Origin: Amoebidium appalachense
Taxonomy: Eukaryota; Ichthyosporea
Assembly: GCA_963693365.1 (NCBI GenBank)
Contig: CAVNZM010000015.1
Span: forward strand, 3,596,001 to 3,660,000
Direction of reading: 5' to 3'
DNA length: 64,000 nucleotides
Shown: positions 29,788 to 50,420 of the stretch, piece after piece
Layout: every line of letters starts with the position of its first letter
How positions within the stretch are numbered: position 1 is the stretch's first letter
Translations under genes and position numbers: made by a program
The notes under the pieces: model-generated
Told to the model about the DNA's origin: nothing
Databases searched by the model: none
What the model saw: only the letters and a program-made list of their open reading frames with translations

Positions 29788-29803
29788 AAGTTCTATCTCC
29801 GTG
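29788..29803 (+). repeat. Right target-site duplication of the LINE insertion
   Basis: Exact copy of 25817-25832. Confidence 0.9.
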
Positions 29804-30645
29804 CACGTGCACAGGCATACTATTGGGATATTTTCTGCACACTTGAATCAAACGTATGTCCTATGAGTAAGGCAGGGAGGAAAATCACACTTTGTCTGCT
29901 CTAGTTCTATGATGTTTGGCACCGACAGTATACTCGGGGGAAATCATTGTGGCACCACCCTATGTATTGCCTTATATGGAAGTAAGCAAAGAGTGGTCTT
30001 GCGTAAAGTCTACGGTCTGCACTAAGTCTTAAGACTATTTGTGGAAACTTATGCTCTCAACCCCCCCCCCCCCCAAAAAAAGGACCCCACCCCCCCCTTC
30101 CCCCTCCATCCTCCTAGTTGACAATTTCCCTCGCTTCCCCTCAACACAACTCCTCTCCCCTCCTTTCACAATTTTCCCTTCCGTCTCCCCCAAGTACCCA
30201 CCCGTCTCACGGTTTCAAGTCTCCCCAAAAGATGCACATATGTGCATATAGATGCATTTTCCAACACACTGTACACACTCGCACGCACTCCGGGCCAGCC
30301 GGACTGGATCGGGGTTTTCCTTTTGATTAGTTAGAATTGAGCAGGTTGTTGGGCTCTCGAATGAGAGGAATGCTCAGGGGAGGGGAGATACGGAAGTGTA
30401 CACGATGTGTGTGTTTGTATTGACGGGAGGGTGGTGGTGGTGGTGGTGGTGGGGGAAAAAGGACGGGGGGAGGGGGGGGGAGGGGGGGGGGGGGGGGGGG
30501 GGGGAGGGAGGGAGGGAAGGGGGAGATTGAGAAGGGCCCGGGGGAAGCCTGTTCAGACTTGACACGTGAACACACTGGCGCGGTCTTGCGATGTTCCCCA
30601 TCAAAGTATGTGGGAAACACTGTGGCTAGCTTGTGTTTTCCAAAG
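29804..30645. other. Unique and G-rich sequence between LINE and SH3 exon
   Basis: 29804-30060 is unique AT-balanced DNA. 30061-30230 is C-rich. A G-run of ~24 lies at 30481-30504. No exon is supported. Confidence 0.4.
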
Positions 30646-30745
30646 TTGAAGGGGCTGATACAGGGGCAAGAGTCGGTGTGACATCCGAAAAAGCCGAACC
30701 TGGATATATGCCGACTTCCTACGTAGAGGTGGGGATTGAGTGCAG
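30646..30745 (+). CDS. Orphan exon encoding the C-terminal half of an SH3 domain
   Basis: The frame reads TGARVGVTSEK, then AEPGYMPTSYVEVG. The GY-P-SYVEV ending is the last strand and helix of SH3 domains, which bind proline-rich peptides. The exon ends CAG|GTATGT (donor 30746). A plausible acceptor is TTTTCCAAAG (30636-30645), giving phase 1. The N-terminal half of the SH3 domain and the rest of the gene are not located. A possible upstream exon at 25649-25720 (TKLKGQPNLIKSLSR, after CTCTGTAG) keeps the same phase, which would place the LINE inside an intron of this gene. Confidence 0.45.
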
Positions 30746-30803
30746 GTATGTATATAGTTGTGTCGAGGGTTTTCCGAGGGGGGGGGGGGGGGGGAGGGGA
30801 GAA

Positions 30804-30838
<35 letters not shown>

Positions 30839-31158
30839 GGGGAGGGAGGAAGGGAGGTGGGAAGGGAGGAGTTGCACAAGGGGACGGAGTCTCAAATAGA
30901 ACGAGAATTTGAAAGAGAGCTAGAGAGGGGAGGGCAGGACCGAGGTGGGGAGTTTGGGGGTGGAGGGGAAGGGGGGGGGGGGGGGGGGGGGGAGGGGGGG
31001 GGGCTAGGAGGGGTGGACTGGTGGCTGGGAAAGGGGGAGGATGGGGCGGAGGGCGGGAGGGAGGGGGGGGGGGGGGAGGGTGAGGGGGGGGAGAGAGAGA
31101 CAGAGAGAGAGAGAGAGACAGAGAGAGAGAGACAGAGAGAGGGAGGGAGGGAGGGAGG

Positions 31159-31189
<31 letters not shown>

Positions 31190-31255
31190 AGAGAGGGAGA
31201 GGGAGGGAGGGAGAGAGAGAGAGCCTGACAAAGAGAGAGAGAGAGAGAAAGAGGG

Positions 31256-31372
<117 letters not shown>

Positions 31373-31912
31373 GGAGAGATGGGGGGGGGGGGGGGGGGAG
31401 AGGGAGAGGGGGAGAGAGAGAGAGAGAGAGGAGAGAGATTGGGGAGAGAGGGAAAAAGCGAGGGAGTGAGGGAGAGGGAGAGAAAAAGAGGAGGGAAATT
31501 GGAGAGAGGGAGAAAGCGAGGGAGGGAGGGAGAGGAGTGGGGTAGAGGGAGGGGGCACTGGATGGGAAGGGAGAAAGGGCAGAGCGCAGAGAGATTTCCA
31601 ATCCCGGCGCTGAATTCGTGGAGGAGAGTGGGGGAGGGGGGGGGGGAGGGGGGAGATGTTAACGAGAAAAACTCTTACACATGTAATGCGCTATAAAAAA
31701 AGGTGACCGGGGGAATTAAAACAGTGGGAAGGGGGGGGGAGAGGGGGGGAGGAAAGGGGCCGAGAATTCGCGCCGCTTGGAAATGTTTTGGTTTTCAGCC
31801 AATTTGGTTTTCACATTGATTTTGGCATTATGCCCAGCCAGCCAGGGCTGTTTACACGGGTGCATGCTTTGTTTCACGTAGCTGCAATTTGCATTGTACA
31901 GAAAATCCCCCC

Positions 31913-31913
<1 letters not shown>

Positions 31914-31957
<44 letters not shown>
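31914..31957. repeat. Poly-C run of about 44
   Basis: Uninterrupted C-run between CCCCTC and TCTCCTCTTG. Confidence 0.95.
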
Positions 31958-31959
<2 letters not shown>

Positions 31960-32197
31960 TCCTCTTGCACCAACCTACACCATGAAAAACTGTGTCAGTC
32001 GCTATAAACAGTTGCTTTGCCTGCACCAACAGCCAATAGGTAGGAAATGATTTAGTCAAATTTCGTGATGCCGACACGGTGTGGACTTTCTATTGGTTAT
32101 AAATCAGCCAAAAGACGAGAAATAAATACCGCAGGATACGACAGCTTGTCAGAAGTATAAGAAAGTACAGAATGGAAACGGGAAAAAAATACCGAAT

Positions 32198-40417
<8,220 letters not shown>

Positions 40418-41168
40418 CTTGAAAACCTTAACGTTAATCAATGGGGGAGATTACAGGAATTTTCGCCTAAGCCACACCAGCTGCACATTTTACATGCTTT
40501 AGATCCAGCACCTGTCCTCTAATGTTCCAAGGGAGTAGAGACAAAGGTGATTCGCTTGAGATCTATTAAGATTGAGCCTGCCTGCATTTGCCCTGCAAGT
40601 GCTTACCCGATGCCATAACGTGCATAGAAAATGCCCCCCTTATCTCATCTCTTTACTTCTTTTTTTTTTTTTTTTGGCTTTTCTCTCACTCTTTGAAAGA
40701 ATTCTGGTCACAGTGCACGGGTAATGACAGGTTGGACTTCCCTTTTCGCTTTTTTTTTTTTTCAGTGTCACAAAATCTCGAGTGGTGCGTGGTGTTGTTC
40801 GGAATTGAGCATGTGAGCCATCGGGTCAGAATACTTTCGAGCCAAGGGCTGATGACACATCCTTCTTAATTACAATAACTGCGATGTAAAAACCAGTGTA
40901 AGCATATTGAAGACAGATAACTAGTAACCATATTACGAAGTACACTTCTTTAAGCATATAATATAAGACATATGTCATGATTCTTTCGCCGTGTCGATAT
41001 GTGCCGAGCGTTTGCGCTTCTATGGCTTGTTTGCGGTTCATGGTTCGTTATCTTCAGGGCTAAGCCGACCCGACTTGAACTGATATCAGCATGTAGATCA
41101 TTGGACGAACGAGCACCATGACCCCCCCCCCCCCCCCCCCCCCCCCCCTTTTTTTTGTTTCCCAACTC

Positions 41169-41213
<45 letters not shown>

Positions 41214-41293
41214 AAAAAAAACCCCCATAGTAAAAATAATACGCATTTCCAATATCTATGACAGAGATATCACCCACCCAAAAAAACACCGTT

Positions 41294-41348
<55 letters not shown>

Positions 41349-41775
41349 TACGCACACAGACACACACACACCGTGGCACACACATACACACACCGTGGCA
41401 CACACACAAACACACGAGATGACACACACACCGTCACACACACACACACGCACACACACACACACACACACATACACACACGCACACACACGCACACACA
41501 CTCACACTCACACTCAGACACACAGTCACACCACCAAAAAACGAAAGGCCAAGGGTGGGAAGGGGGGGGGGGGGGGGGGGGGATGCGTGTGTGTGCTGTT
41601 CTTTTGGTCATGGAGAAGGCCCTCCGAGTCGTAGGGAACACTGTTTCCAAATATGCATGTGTGTGTGTGTGTGTGTGTCGGGGGTTTCCTCCCATTTTTG
41701 TGTTGTGTGCACACGCGTCAAATGATCATGAGACTATGATTTCAAAGCTCAGGTGATGCCTCTCGAGTGTGCGCG

Positions 41776-41827
<52 letters not shown>

Positions 41828-41844
41828 TGTGTCTGTGCGTGCGC

Positions 41845-41875
<31 letters not shown>

Positions 41876-42049
41876 TGTGTGTTCCGGTGTTGTGTTTTTG
41901 TGGCAAGGTAGGGGAGAGCTCGAGGGTCCTACCTTTCCGCAACTGTGTGAGACCATGGGACGCAGCACGCGCGTTTGTGACTGTGTGTGGGCTCCGGTTT
42001 GTGTGTGTGTGTGTTATTGTGTGTGTGTGTGCGCACGCTTGTGTGTGTG
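40418..42049. other. Intergenic between two minus-strand genes
   Basis: 40418-41110 is mostly unique and should hold the promoter of the unrecognised gene. C-runs lie at 41121-41148 and 41171-41203. CA-rich DNA fills 41296-41530, and GT/GC-rich DNA lies at 41790-41882 with a perfect alternating GC block at 41838-41860. Confidence 0.5.
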
Positions 42050-42570
42050 TGCATCATCTCCACCTGTGTGTGTGACTGCCAGTTGCGGGCGCATGTGTGT
42101 GTGGGGGGGCTCCTACCTGAGCGTGCTGTGTGTAGCAAAGCTGCAGAACAAAGTTTCTTTCGAGTGTGCATACATGAATGTGTGCGCCCGTGTGTGTGTG
42201 TGTGTCTGTGTGTCTGTTTGTGTGTGTGTGCTTGTGTGTGTGTGTTTCTGTTGTGACTGGTGTGTGTGTGTGTGTGTGTGTGTCGTCTCCACTTGTGTGT
42301 ATGACTGCCAGTTGTGCGCGCATGTATATGAGAGTATTGTGTGTGGCGAAATAGCAGGATCACCCTCTCGAGTGATCCTACTACTTGAATGTGCCGCCCT
42401 TGTGTGTGTGTGTTTGTGTGTTTCTGTTGTGACTGGTGTGTGTGTGTGGGTGTGTGTGTGTCGTCTCAACTTGTGTGTATGACTGCCAGTTGTGCGCGCA
42501 TGTAAATGAGAGTATTGTGTGTGGCGAAATAGCATGATCACCCTCTCGAGTGATCCTACTACTTGAATAT
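42050..42570. repeat. Three tandem copies of a ~165-230-bp unit
   Basis: Starts near 42050, 42282 and 42455, each with TC(T)CCACTTGTGTGT.TGACTG and CCAGTTGYGCGCGCATGT. The last two also share GCGAAATAGCA.GATCACCC and TCTCGAGTGATCCTACTACT. Confidence 0.85.
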
Positions 42571-42639
42571 GCACGCCCGTGTCTGTGTGTGCTGTGTGTG
42601 TGTTTGTGTGTGTGTTGTGACAGTGACACAATAGACTAA

Positions 42640-42700
42640 GTGTACATTACGATTATATACTTTTATTCATGATTTATTTCCATCAGAATGAGGTTTGGCA
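42640..42700 (-). terminator. Likely polyadenylation region of the H+-ATPase gene
   Basis: On the minus strand AATAAA occurs twice (plus 42662-42667 and 42673-42678), about 370 nt past the stop codon. Inferred from signal and position only. Confidence 0.4.
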
Positions 42701-43000
42701 TGCAGCCGTCATACATTTCAACATTACAACATTACTTTATCACCAGAAATAAACACCACCTCAACATTCCAACTACCGAAAGTTTCCAACAGAGAGGGGT
42801 AGAATCCCTCAACACTACATTCCCGTCTATTCCGAGGAAAACAATTAGGATTTAAAGAAACATAGCTATCATTATCAGGCCTACTCGTTAGCACATAGTC
42901 GTTATTAATTCCTGCATTCACGTCGCTAGAAGCGCACCTTTTTAGTATACAAATCATATATCGAAGAAAGACCAGCGGCGCACACACAACCGCCCTTTCG

Positions 43001-43019
43001 ATTCGGGCCAGACCCGAAT
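43001..43019 (-). other. Small stem-loop in the H+-ATPase 3' UTR
   Basis: ATTCGGG and CCCGAAT form a 7-bp stem with a 5-nt loop, 24 nt past the stop codon. Confidence 0.4.
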
Positions 43020-43042
43020 ATCCACCACCGGTTCGAATCTCT

Positions 43043-43408
43043 TCACATGACGCTGCCGCGGACAACTTGTGACTGGCGTGGACGGCCAGATGTGAGCGTG
43101 CTGCGGCCACCGGCCATGCTTGCACGTGATCCGGCATACCCGGCACGTGATGCGCGGGAACCCTGCAGAGAGGCGGGAAAGCACGTGTTACGGCGTGTTT
43201 TCTTTGGAGGCTTGTTGGCTGCATGCACGCCATGCATATGCCTCAAGTAAACAGTGTAAACCCCATATGTCTTATGTAAGTTTCTAGGCTTGGTGTGCAT
43301 GTGTGTGGGATGAGGTTTAGAGCAAAAGCCACATGTGTGTGGGGTCAGGTTATGGGGAGGAGGTCGCAACAAAACGTGTATGTGTGCACTCTTTTTTTTT
43401 TTTTTTTT

Positions 43409-43439
<31 letters not shown>

Positions 43440-43835
43440 TAACACTTACGGGGTCGGCGGGAACAATGGTGCCGTTGGCGCGCATGACAGCGGGGTTGGA
43501 GTTGAAGAGGGACGGGACGTGGCCCTCGAGCACATAGTGCATCACAAACTTGATGGGGTCCAGGCCCACGTACCAGATGGCGGCCCAGATCCAAGCAACG
43601 AGCACGTACCAGCCGCAGCCAATCGCGCTGGCAGTGTAGATCTGCGATTCGATTGGGTGCGCGTCAGCATGCGATGATGTTAGGAATGTGGGCGTGAGAG
43701 AGATGTGGGGACGAGTTATGGTGAGTGTTTTTTTTTTGTTGAAGGAGGAAGAGAGGTAGTGGTGGGAGGGAGGGATGAAGGGAGGCGGGGTGGGTGGGGG
43801 GGGGGGGGGTGGGTGGGGGGGGGGGGGGGAGGGAT

Positions 43836-43872
<37 letters not shown>

Positions 43873-43993
43873 CTAACGGTGGTGGTGTTGAGGAGGAATG
43901 AAGGGAGGGAAGAAAGTAAGACTCGGATGGGGGGGGGGGGGGGGGGGGGGAGGGGAGAAGGGGGAGGGAACCCTAAGGCATTGTGTACCGTGT

Positions 43994-44049
<56 letters not shown>

Positions 44050-45401
44050 CTAAAGGTGGTGATGGTGAGGAGGAATGAAGGGAGGGAAGAAATTAAGACT
44101 CGGATGGGGGGGGGGGGGGGGGGGGGGGGGGGGAAGATGAGTGTGAAGCAAAGAGCATAACACCAAAAGGAACACATACCGACTCAGTGTTAGCCAGGGG
44201 CGCGGTTCCATCATAACGCTCACAGAAGAAGCAGTCGCTGACAGAGTACTTGGGGAACTCGTAGCCGTTGAAACCGAAACCGGCAATCAGGCAGTTCGCC
44301 AACTGAGCAACGAAAAACGCGGCGAAAAGAAGGTTTCCGGGCCTGTCGAGGAAAGACCAACCCTGAGAGCGTGTGACGAAAATCAGGGCCTGACCAGAGA
44401 TGGAAAGGTGGGCGAAAATGAGCGTGCGCAGGCGAGACTGGCGCGTCCACCAGACCTCGGCAATACACTGCTGAAGGGCGGAGGGGGTGTTGGGGGCGCA
44501 GTTGGGGAACTGGGTGGGGTAGATGGCGCTGATACTGCCGGGCATGGCAAGGCCGGGGGTGTTGCCGAGAGTGGTGTTGTCTGTGAGGTGGGGATGGCGG
44601 GTGTGAGTACATGTGTATGGGTGTGGATGAAGGTGTGAACATGTGTGAGTGCGTGTGAGTGTGTGTGTGTGCGCGCGCATGTGTGCAAAAGTGTATGTGT
44701 GTGTGTACGTGTGTGAACGCTAGGGTGCCAGGTCGTCGTATGCGTGTGCCTTTTTGTGTTACGTGCAGATGTGAGTGTGTTTCAAGTTTTTTTGTTGAAC
44801 TTAAGCATACACTTAACTGTGTGCCTGTGTGTGTGTGTGTTTGTGGGTGTGTGTGGATTGGACCAACGCGCGCCGGGGGGGGGGGAGGGGGGGGGGGGAG
44901 GGGGTCTACGTACAAGGCAGGTACTGGGACGTGCAAGCAGGGGCGCCGGCAGCGAAACCATCCATGGGCAGATTCATGCAATAGTTGGTAGCCTCCCCGT
45001 ACTGAAGGTTGAACAGGCCTGAAAAGTGGTCCTGGAAGAAGTTGGTGTGGCTGGCAACATAGAACAGAGCCCAAGAGGAGAGGGTAAGGTAGAGGCCGTA
45101 CACGAGACCCGTCATGAAAATTCTCTTGAGGAACCATGCGTTGGGGTTGGGGGGAGGGAGTGACGCGGTCCTTGGAGAGGGCAATCATGGCGCCGTCGTT
45201 GAACACGGCGAGAAGAACGATGAGGATGGTGGGGAAGTACCAGTTGTAGATCACTGTAGGGGTATAAACACGTAAGTGTTAGTTGTGTAAGTTGATGAGG
45301 TGAGGGTTGAGCATTAATGGTGTGTGTGTGGGGGGGGGGAGGGGGGGTGTGCGGGGGGGAATGGGTGTGTATGTGTGTGTGTCTGTCTGTGTGTCTGTGT
45401 G

Positions 45402-45453
<52 letters not shown>

Positions 45454-45972
45454 CTGTGTGTTCGTGTGTGTGGGACGAAAAATGGAAAAATGTTGGATCA
45501 TCAGTCTACAAAAGAAAGAAAAAAGAAAAGAAGGAAGGAAGAAAGAAGATGAAGGAGAAAGGAAGGGAAACTTGATGGAGTAATAGACACATACCAGTAA
45601 GCAGACCAAAGGTGAAGCAGATACGGTACGTAGTCGAGATCGTGTAGATAGCATAGTTCTTCATGCGCTGGAAAATCTTCCTGCTGTTATTCACAGCCTC
45701 CACAATAACGCTCAGACCGGGCTCCGTCAACACAATATCAGCCGCGGCGCGCGCAGCGTCCGTAGCATCGGCAACAGCAATACCAATATCGGCGCGCTTG
45801 AGTGCGGGGGCATCGTTTACACCGTCACCAGTCATACCAGTCATGTAGCCCTTGTCCTGAAGACGCTTCACAATCTCGAACTTGTGCTCGGGGAAGACTT
45901 CGGCGAAACCGTCTGCCTGTTCGATCAGATCGTCAAGGGTGATGGCTCCTTCGATGAGGGCTGTGGTGGGAA

Positions 45973-46017
<45 letters not shown>

Positions 46018-47094
46018 GTTAGTTGTTTTTAAAATGTGAGTAAGAACAATAATAAACTGCATTATAAACCCTCCCGTCATTCGACACAACACCACACACA
46101 TGAAAGCAAGCAAAAAGAAAGGAAAAGGAGGGGGGGAGAAGGAAGGAGAGGGGGGTAAAAGAAAACATACTGTTGGGATGGTTGAAGACCTCAGTGGTGT
46201 GCATGTTGGTACCCATGCCCAGTTGGCGCGCAGTCTCCTTTCCGATTGGCAGCTGGTCACCCGTAATCATCTTGACACCAATGCCCAGTTCAATGCAGCG
46301 CGCAATAGTCTCCTTCGTGTCGTGGCGGGGAGGGTCGAAGATGGGAATGAGACCGACGAATTGCCACTTGGTCTGCCCATCGGTACCGTCGCCTGTGTGG
46401 GGATGGGGGGGATGGATTAAATGAAATAAAACCACAGAAAGGAAAGAAAAAACGGGGGGAGGGGGGGGGGGGGGGGAGATGAGAAAAAGCAGAGGAAGAG
46501 GGGATGCACATAATAAGTTACAAAACATCTCAGGCATACAAATGCAAATACATAAAGGCAGCTCAAAGGTGGCTCAACAGTAAAGGCTGGGTTGGGTGTG
46601 AGGGGAAGTGGGGACGTGGCTTAAGTGGGAATGAGGGAACGAAAGAGGGAGGGTGGGGAGGAGGGAAAGACGGGGGGAGCGGAGGGGATGAGGGAAAGAG
46701 GCGGGGGGGGGGGGGGGGGGGGGGGGGGGGATGTGCACACATACCCTCAGCCAGGCCGACACCCAGAGCACGGTAGCCCCTGTTGGCGTATTCGAGAATC
46801 TTGGCCTCCATGTCATCCTTGATCTCCGGGAAATTGTGCGCAAGCTTGAGAACAACCTGGGGAGCACCCTTGGCAGCACGGAAAATCTGCACGAAAAAAC
46901 GGGGGGGGAAAGGAGAAAAACGGAAAGTATTAGTGTACTGGGGGAAAACAGGTAAAGAACATGGCATCTGTATTTGTATTTTTCTTGTAGTTTTTGTAGA
47001 GGTGCCGCTCGCGCAGACAGTGTGCGCGAGTGTGTGTTGTGTATGTGTATGTATAGTGGTGGTGTCACGGGTGTGCTTTTTGTGTGTGCTTTTT

Positions 47095-47144
<50 letters not shown>

Positions 47145-47694
47145 CGGAGGAGGAGGAGGAGGAAAGAAGGGGGGGGGGGGGGGGGGGGGAGGGGGAGGGT
47201 GGAAAACTTACGCGGCCAGTAGCATTGTGCTTGATAAAGGCAACAGTTTTTTTGTCGACGGGGTTGAAGGGGGTATACTTTGTGCACGTGTGCTCCTCCC
47301 ACAGACCGTTGCGGCCGTCATATGCGGCATCAACACACACGTCAATGGGCTCATTGTTCTCAGTCTTGGCAGAGAGGGCTCCGTACTTGAGAATGTCCTC
47401 AGCTGTGAAACCGGCTGTGTGGTGGGGAAAAACCAAGCAAGGTAAGTTTTGTGTGCTATTTTGTTTGCAGTGCACGTGTGTGTGTTGTGTGTGTGTTTTG
47501 CACATCCGAGCACAAAAGTATGAATTCACGTGTTGTATTTAAGTGTGCGCGAGAACATATGTTCATGTGAAGTGCGCGCACAATCGACCCATTCACGGTC
47601 TGCATGTATGTATGAACATCCACGTGTGTGTGTGTGTGCACGGGGAGATGTGCCTGCACATGCACGTGTATGCATGTGCATGGGGACGGTGTGT

Positions 47695-47725
<31 letters not shown>

Positions 47726-49981
47726 GGGCACATACGTCCGGGGTGGAGGTTGGGCTTGTCGACAGACAGCTTGTTGAGTGTGAGGGTACCCGTCTTGTCA
47801 GAGCAAAGCATGTTCATTCCGGCAAGCTCCTCAATAGCAGTAAGACGGCTTACAATGGCACCTGTAAACAGGAAAGGGAAAAAAGGGATTAGCGATGGAG
47901 AACAAAGACGAAAACAAAGAAAAAGAAAACGAAACGAAATCAGTGAACACATAGATTCAAGTAGATTCACATGTAAACGCAGAAAAGAGAGTGAGCTGCC
48001 GATATCTGTTTAGTTCATTACACAGCAATAAGCAGAAGCATTGTTTTGGTCTGTGTGGGGAGATAAGGGGATAGAGAGACCGGAAAAGAGGATGGTAGAG
48101 GGAAGGGACGAGTTGAGGAAAGGGGCCGAAGGGGGGGAGGGGGTAGAGAGGAGGGGGAGGGGGGAGGGGGAGGGCGGAGGGGGGAGAAAGGGAAGTGGAG
48201 ATGGGAAAAGGAGGGGGGGGGGGGGGGGGGGGGGGGAATGAGTTCTTACCATGCTGAGCCAGCTTGTACGCGCCCAGAGCCAAAGTCACAGACAGCACCG
48301 TAGGCATGGCAATAGGAATACCACCCACAATTACCACCAACATATTCTCGAGCGTAGGGCAGCCGCCGGCGCCGCCGACACACTCATGGTTGCGCGCGCC
48401 AAACTGGACACCAAGTTCGATAATCATCCAGAAAGCAATGGTGAAAAGACACACACCACCGATCATCGTCAGAACTTGCTGCAAGTGGCCCGTGGATTCA
48501 GTCTCACCGATGAGCTGGGCTGCCTTGCCGAAGAAAGTGTTTGAGCCCGTGCCGTACACGAGGGCCTTGCTCTCGCCTTGCTTGACCGTGGAGCCGGAGT
48601 ACGCAACCTGTGAAACGAAAAAATGGTTAGTATGTGAATAAGACGGTGGAGAAATTTGAGAGATCCCTCTGTCACCGCATTCAGCAACGAAAAGAACACA
48701 CTGAAACACCAAGAAGATACACTGTGGAGGGACTGTAACACATGGTAGCATCTACATTAACAATGTGAACGTGTGTGTGATCTATGGGGAAGGAGAGCAT
48801 CAACGAGGAAAAATGACAAGAGTGTGCGCATGTGTGTGTATGAGGGTTGTTGCTGTTGCTGTTATTGTACACGTGGTGGGTGGGTGTGTGTGTAAAGGGA
48901 GGGAAGGGAGAGGGGGGGGGGGGGGGGGGGAGGAGAGGAAAGAAAAACTACCTGTCCAGGGAAACGCTTGACGGGCAGAGACTCTCCAGTCAGTGCAGCC
49001 TGGTCAATAAGACAGAACTCAGTCTCATCCTCACCAAGAATCTTAATGTCGGCGGGAACAACGTCACCCAATCGGATCAAAATGATGTCACCGGGAACCA
49101 ATGAGGCAGCGTCTTCAGAGGAGATCTTGCCGTCGCGGAGAATCTTGGCCATGGGGGCAAGGGAGGCCATCAGGGCACCAATAGCACTGTAGGAAGAGAG
49201 ATTGTTGTTAGCAAAAGGCTAAAAGTGTTGTATGATAGTTTGTAAACACCTAATGTCTTGAGTAGTTTGCATATTTTACGAAGTTTTAACCAGGTGTGAA
49301 CATGTAGGTACTCGTGCACATATCCCAAGCTCCATACTGCATCAGTTGACACAAAACACATCTTGTAATGCCACAAAACACATCTTGTAATGCCATGTGA
49401 ATATATTTATCACACTTCATTTCTCTTGGAGGAGGATGTGAGAGGGAGGGACACAGAGGGAGGAAGGGGGGGGGGGGGGGGGGGGGGACGAAAAAAGGGG
49501 GAGAGTAACATACTCGTCGGCGCTAGACTCCTCATAGTAGCCGACACAGGCGTTGAGGAGCAGCAGGGCGATAATCAGCGCAAAATCGGCATAGTCCAAG
49601 AGGGCAATGGCAATAATGGCTGCAACCTCCATGGCCCAGGAAAGGGGATTCCACATGAACCCTGCAAGAAGAAGAGTTCGTTTTTTTTTGAAAAGAGTAC
49701 ACAAGGAAGGGAGGAAAGGGGAGCAAACTGTAACAGAAACATGAGAGGAAGAGGGGGACGATCTTGTAAAAAGAGTGCAAAGTACTCAATCTCGACGGTG
49801 AACAAGAAACATAGGGCACATTTTGAAGTGAAAGGCGCCCAAAGATGGTGGGGGAAGAGGATAGATATAAGGGATTAGGAGAAGTGGTTGACGGGAAAGA
49901 GATGCTGTGAGTACGAAGGGATTTGATTGTGCATAATTTGAAGAGATGGAAACATCGTGAGGTAGAAGGAAGGGGGTGGAA

Positions 49982-50016
<35 letters not shown>

Positions 50017-50363
50017 TGTTTACCAATGAATGCCCAGAGCTTGTTCTTCTTCTTCTCCTCCATCTTGTTGGGACCATACTGTTCGAGACGTTTCTGCAGA
50101 AGCAAGCAGGTGCCGTTAGTGCATGTGCACGTGTTGACAAAATCAAGTCATACCAAGTTATTTGATCATGAGCAACAAGTAGTATACGGAACTAAGCAAT
50201 ACAGTGCAACACACATACTCCTACAACCCAAACAGTCACCACTTCCCCAACCACCCTCATATGGAACATAAAAAGACTTCAGAAGAGAAACGGAGGGGAT
50301 GGGGGGTGGGGAGCGGCGTGGTGGTGGTGGTGGTGATGGTGGTGGTGGTGGTGGTGTGTGTGT

Positions 50364-50420
<57 letters not shown>

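Noticed and set aside
43030-43046. tRNA B-box-like CGGTTCGAATCTC
   Set aside because: No A box at the right distance, no T-stem pairing and no acceptor stem. It lies in the H+-ATPase 3' UTR directly after the stop codon.
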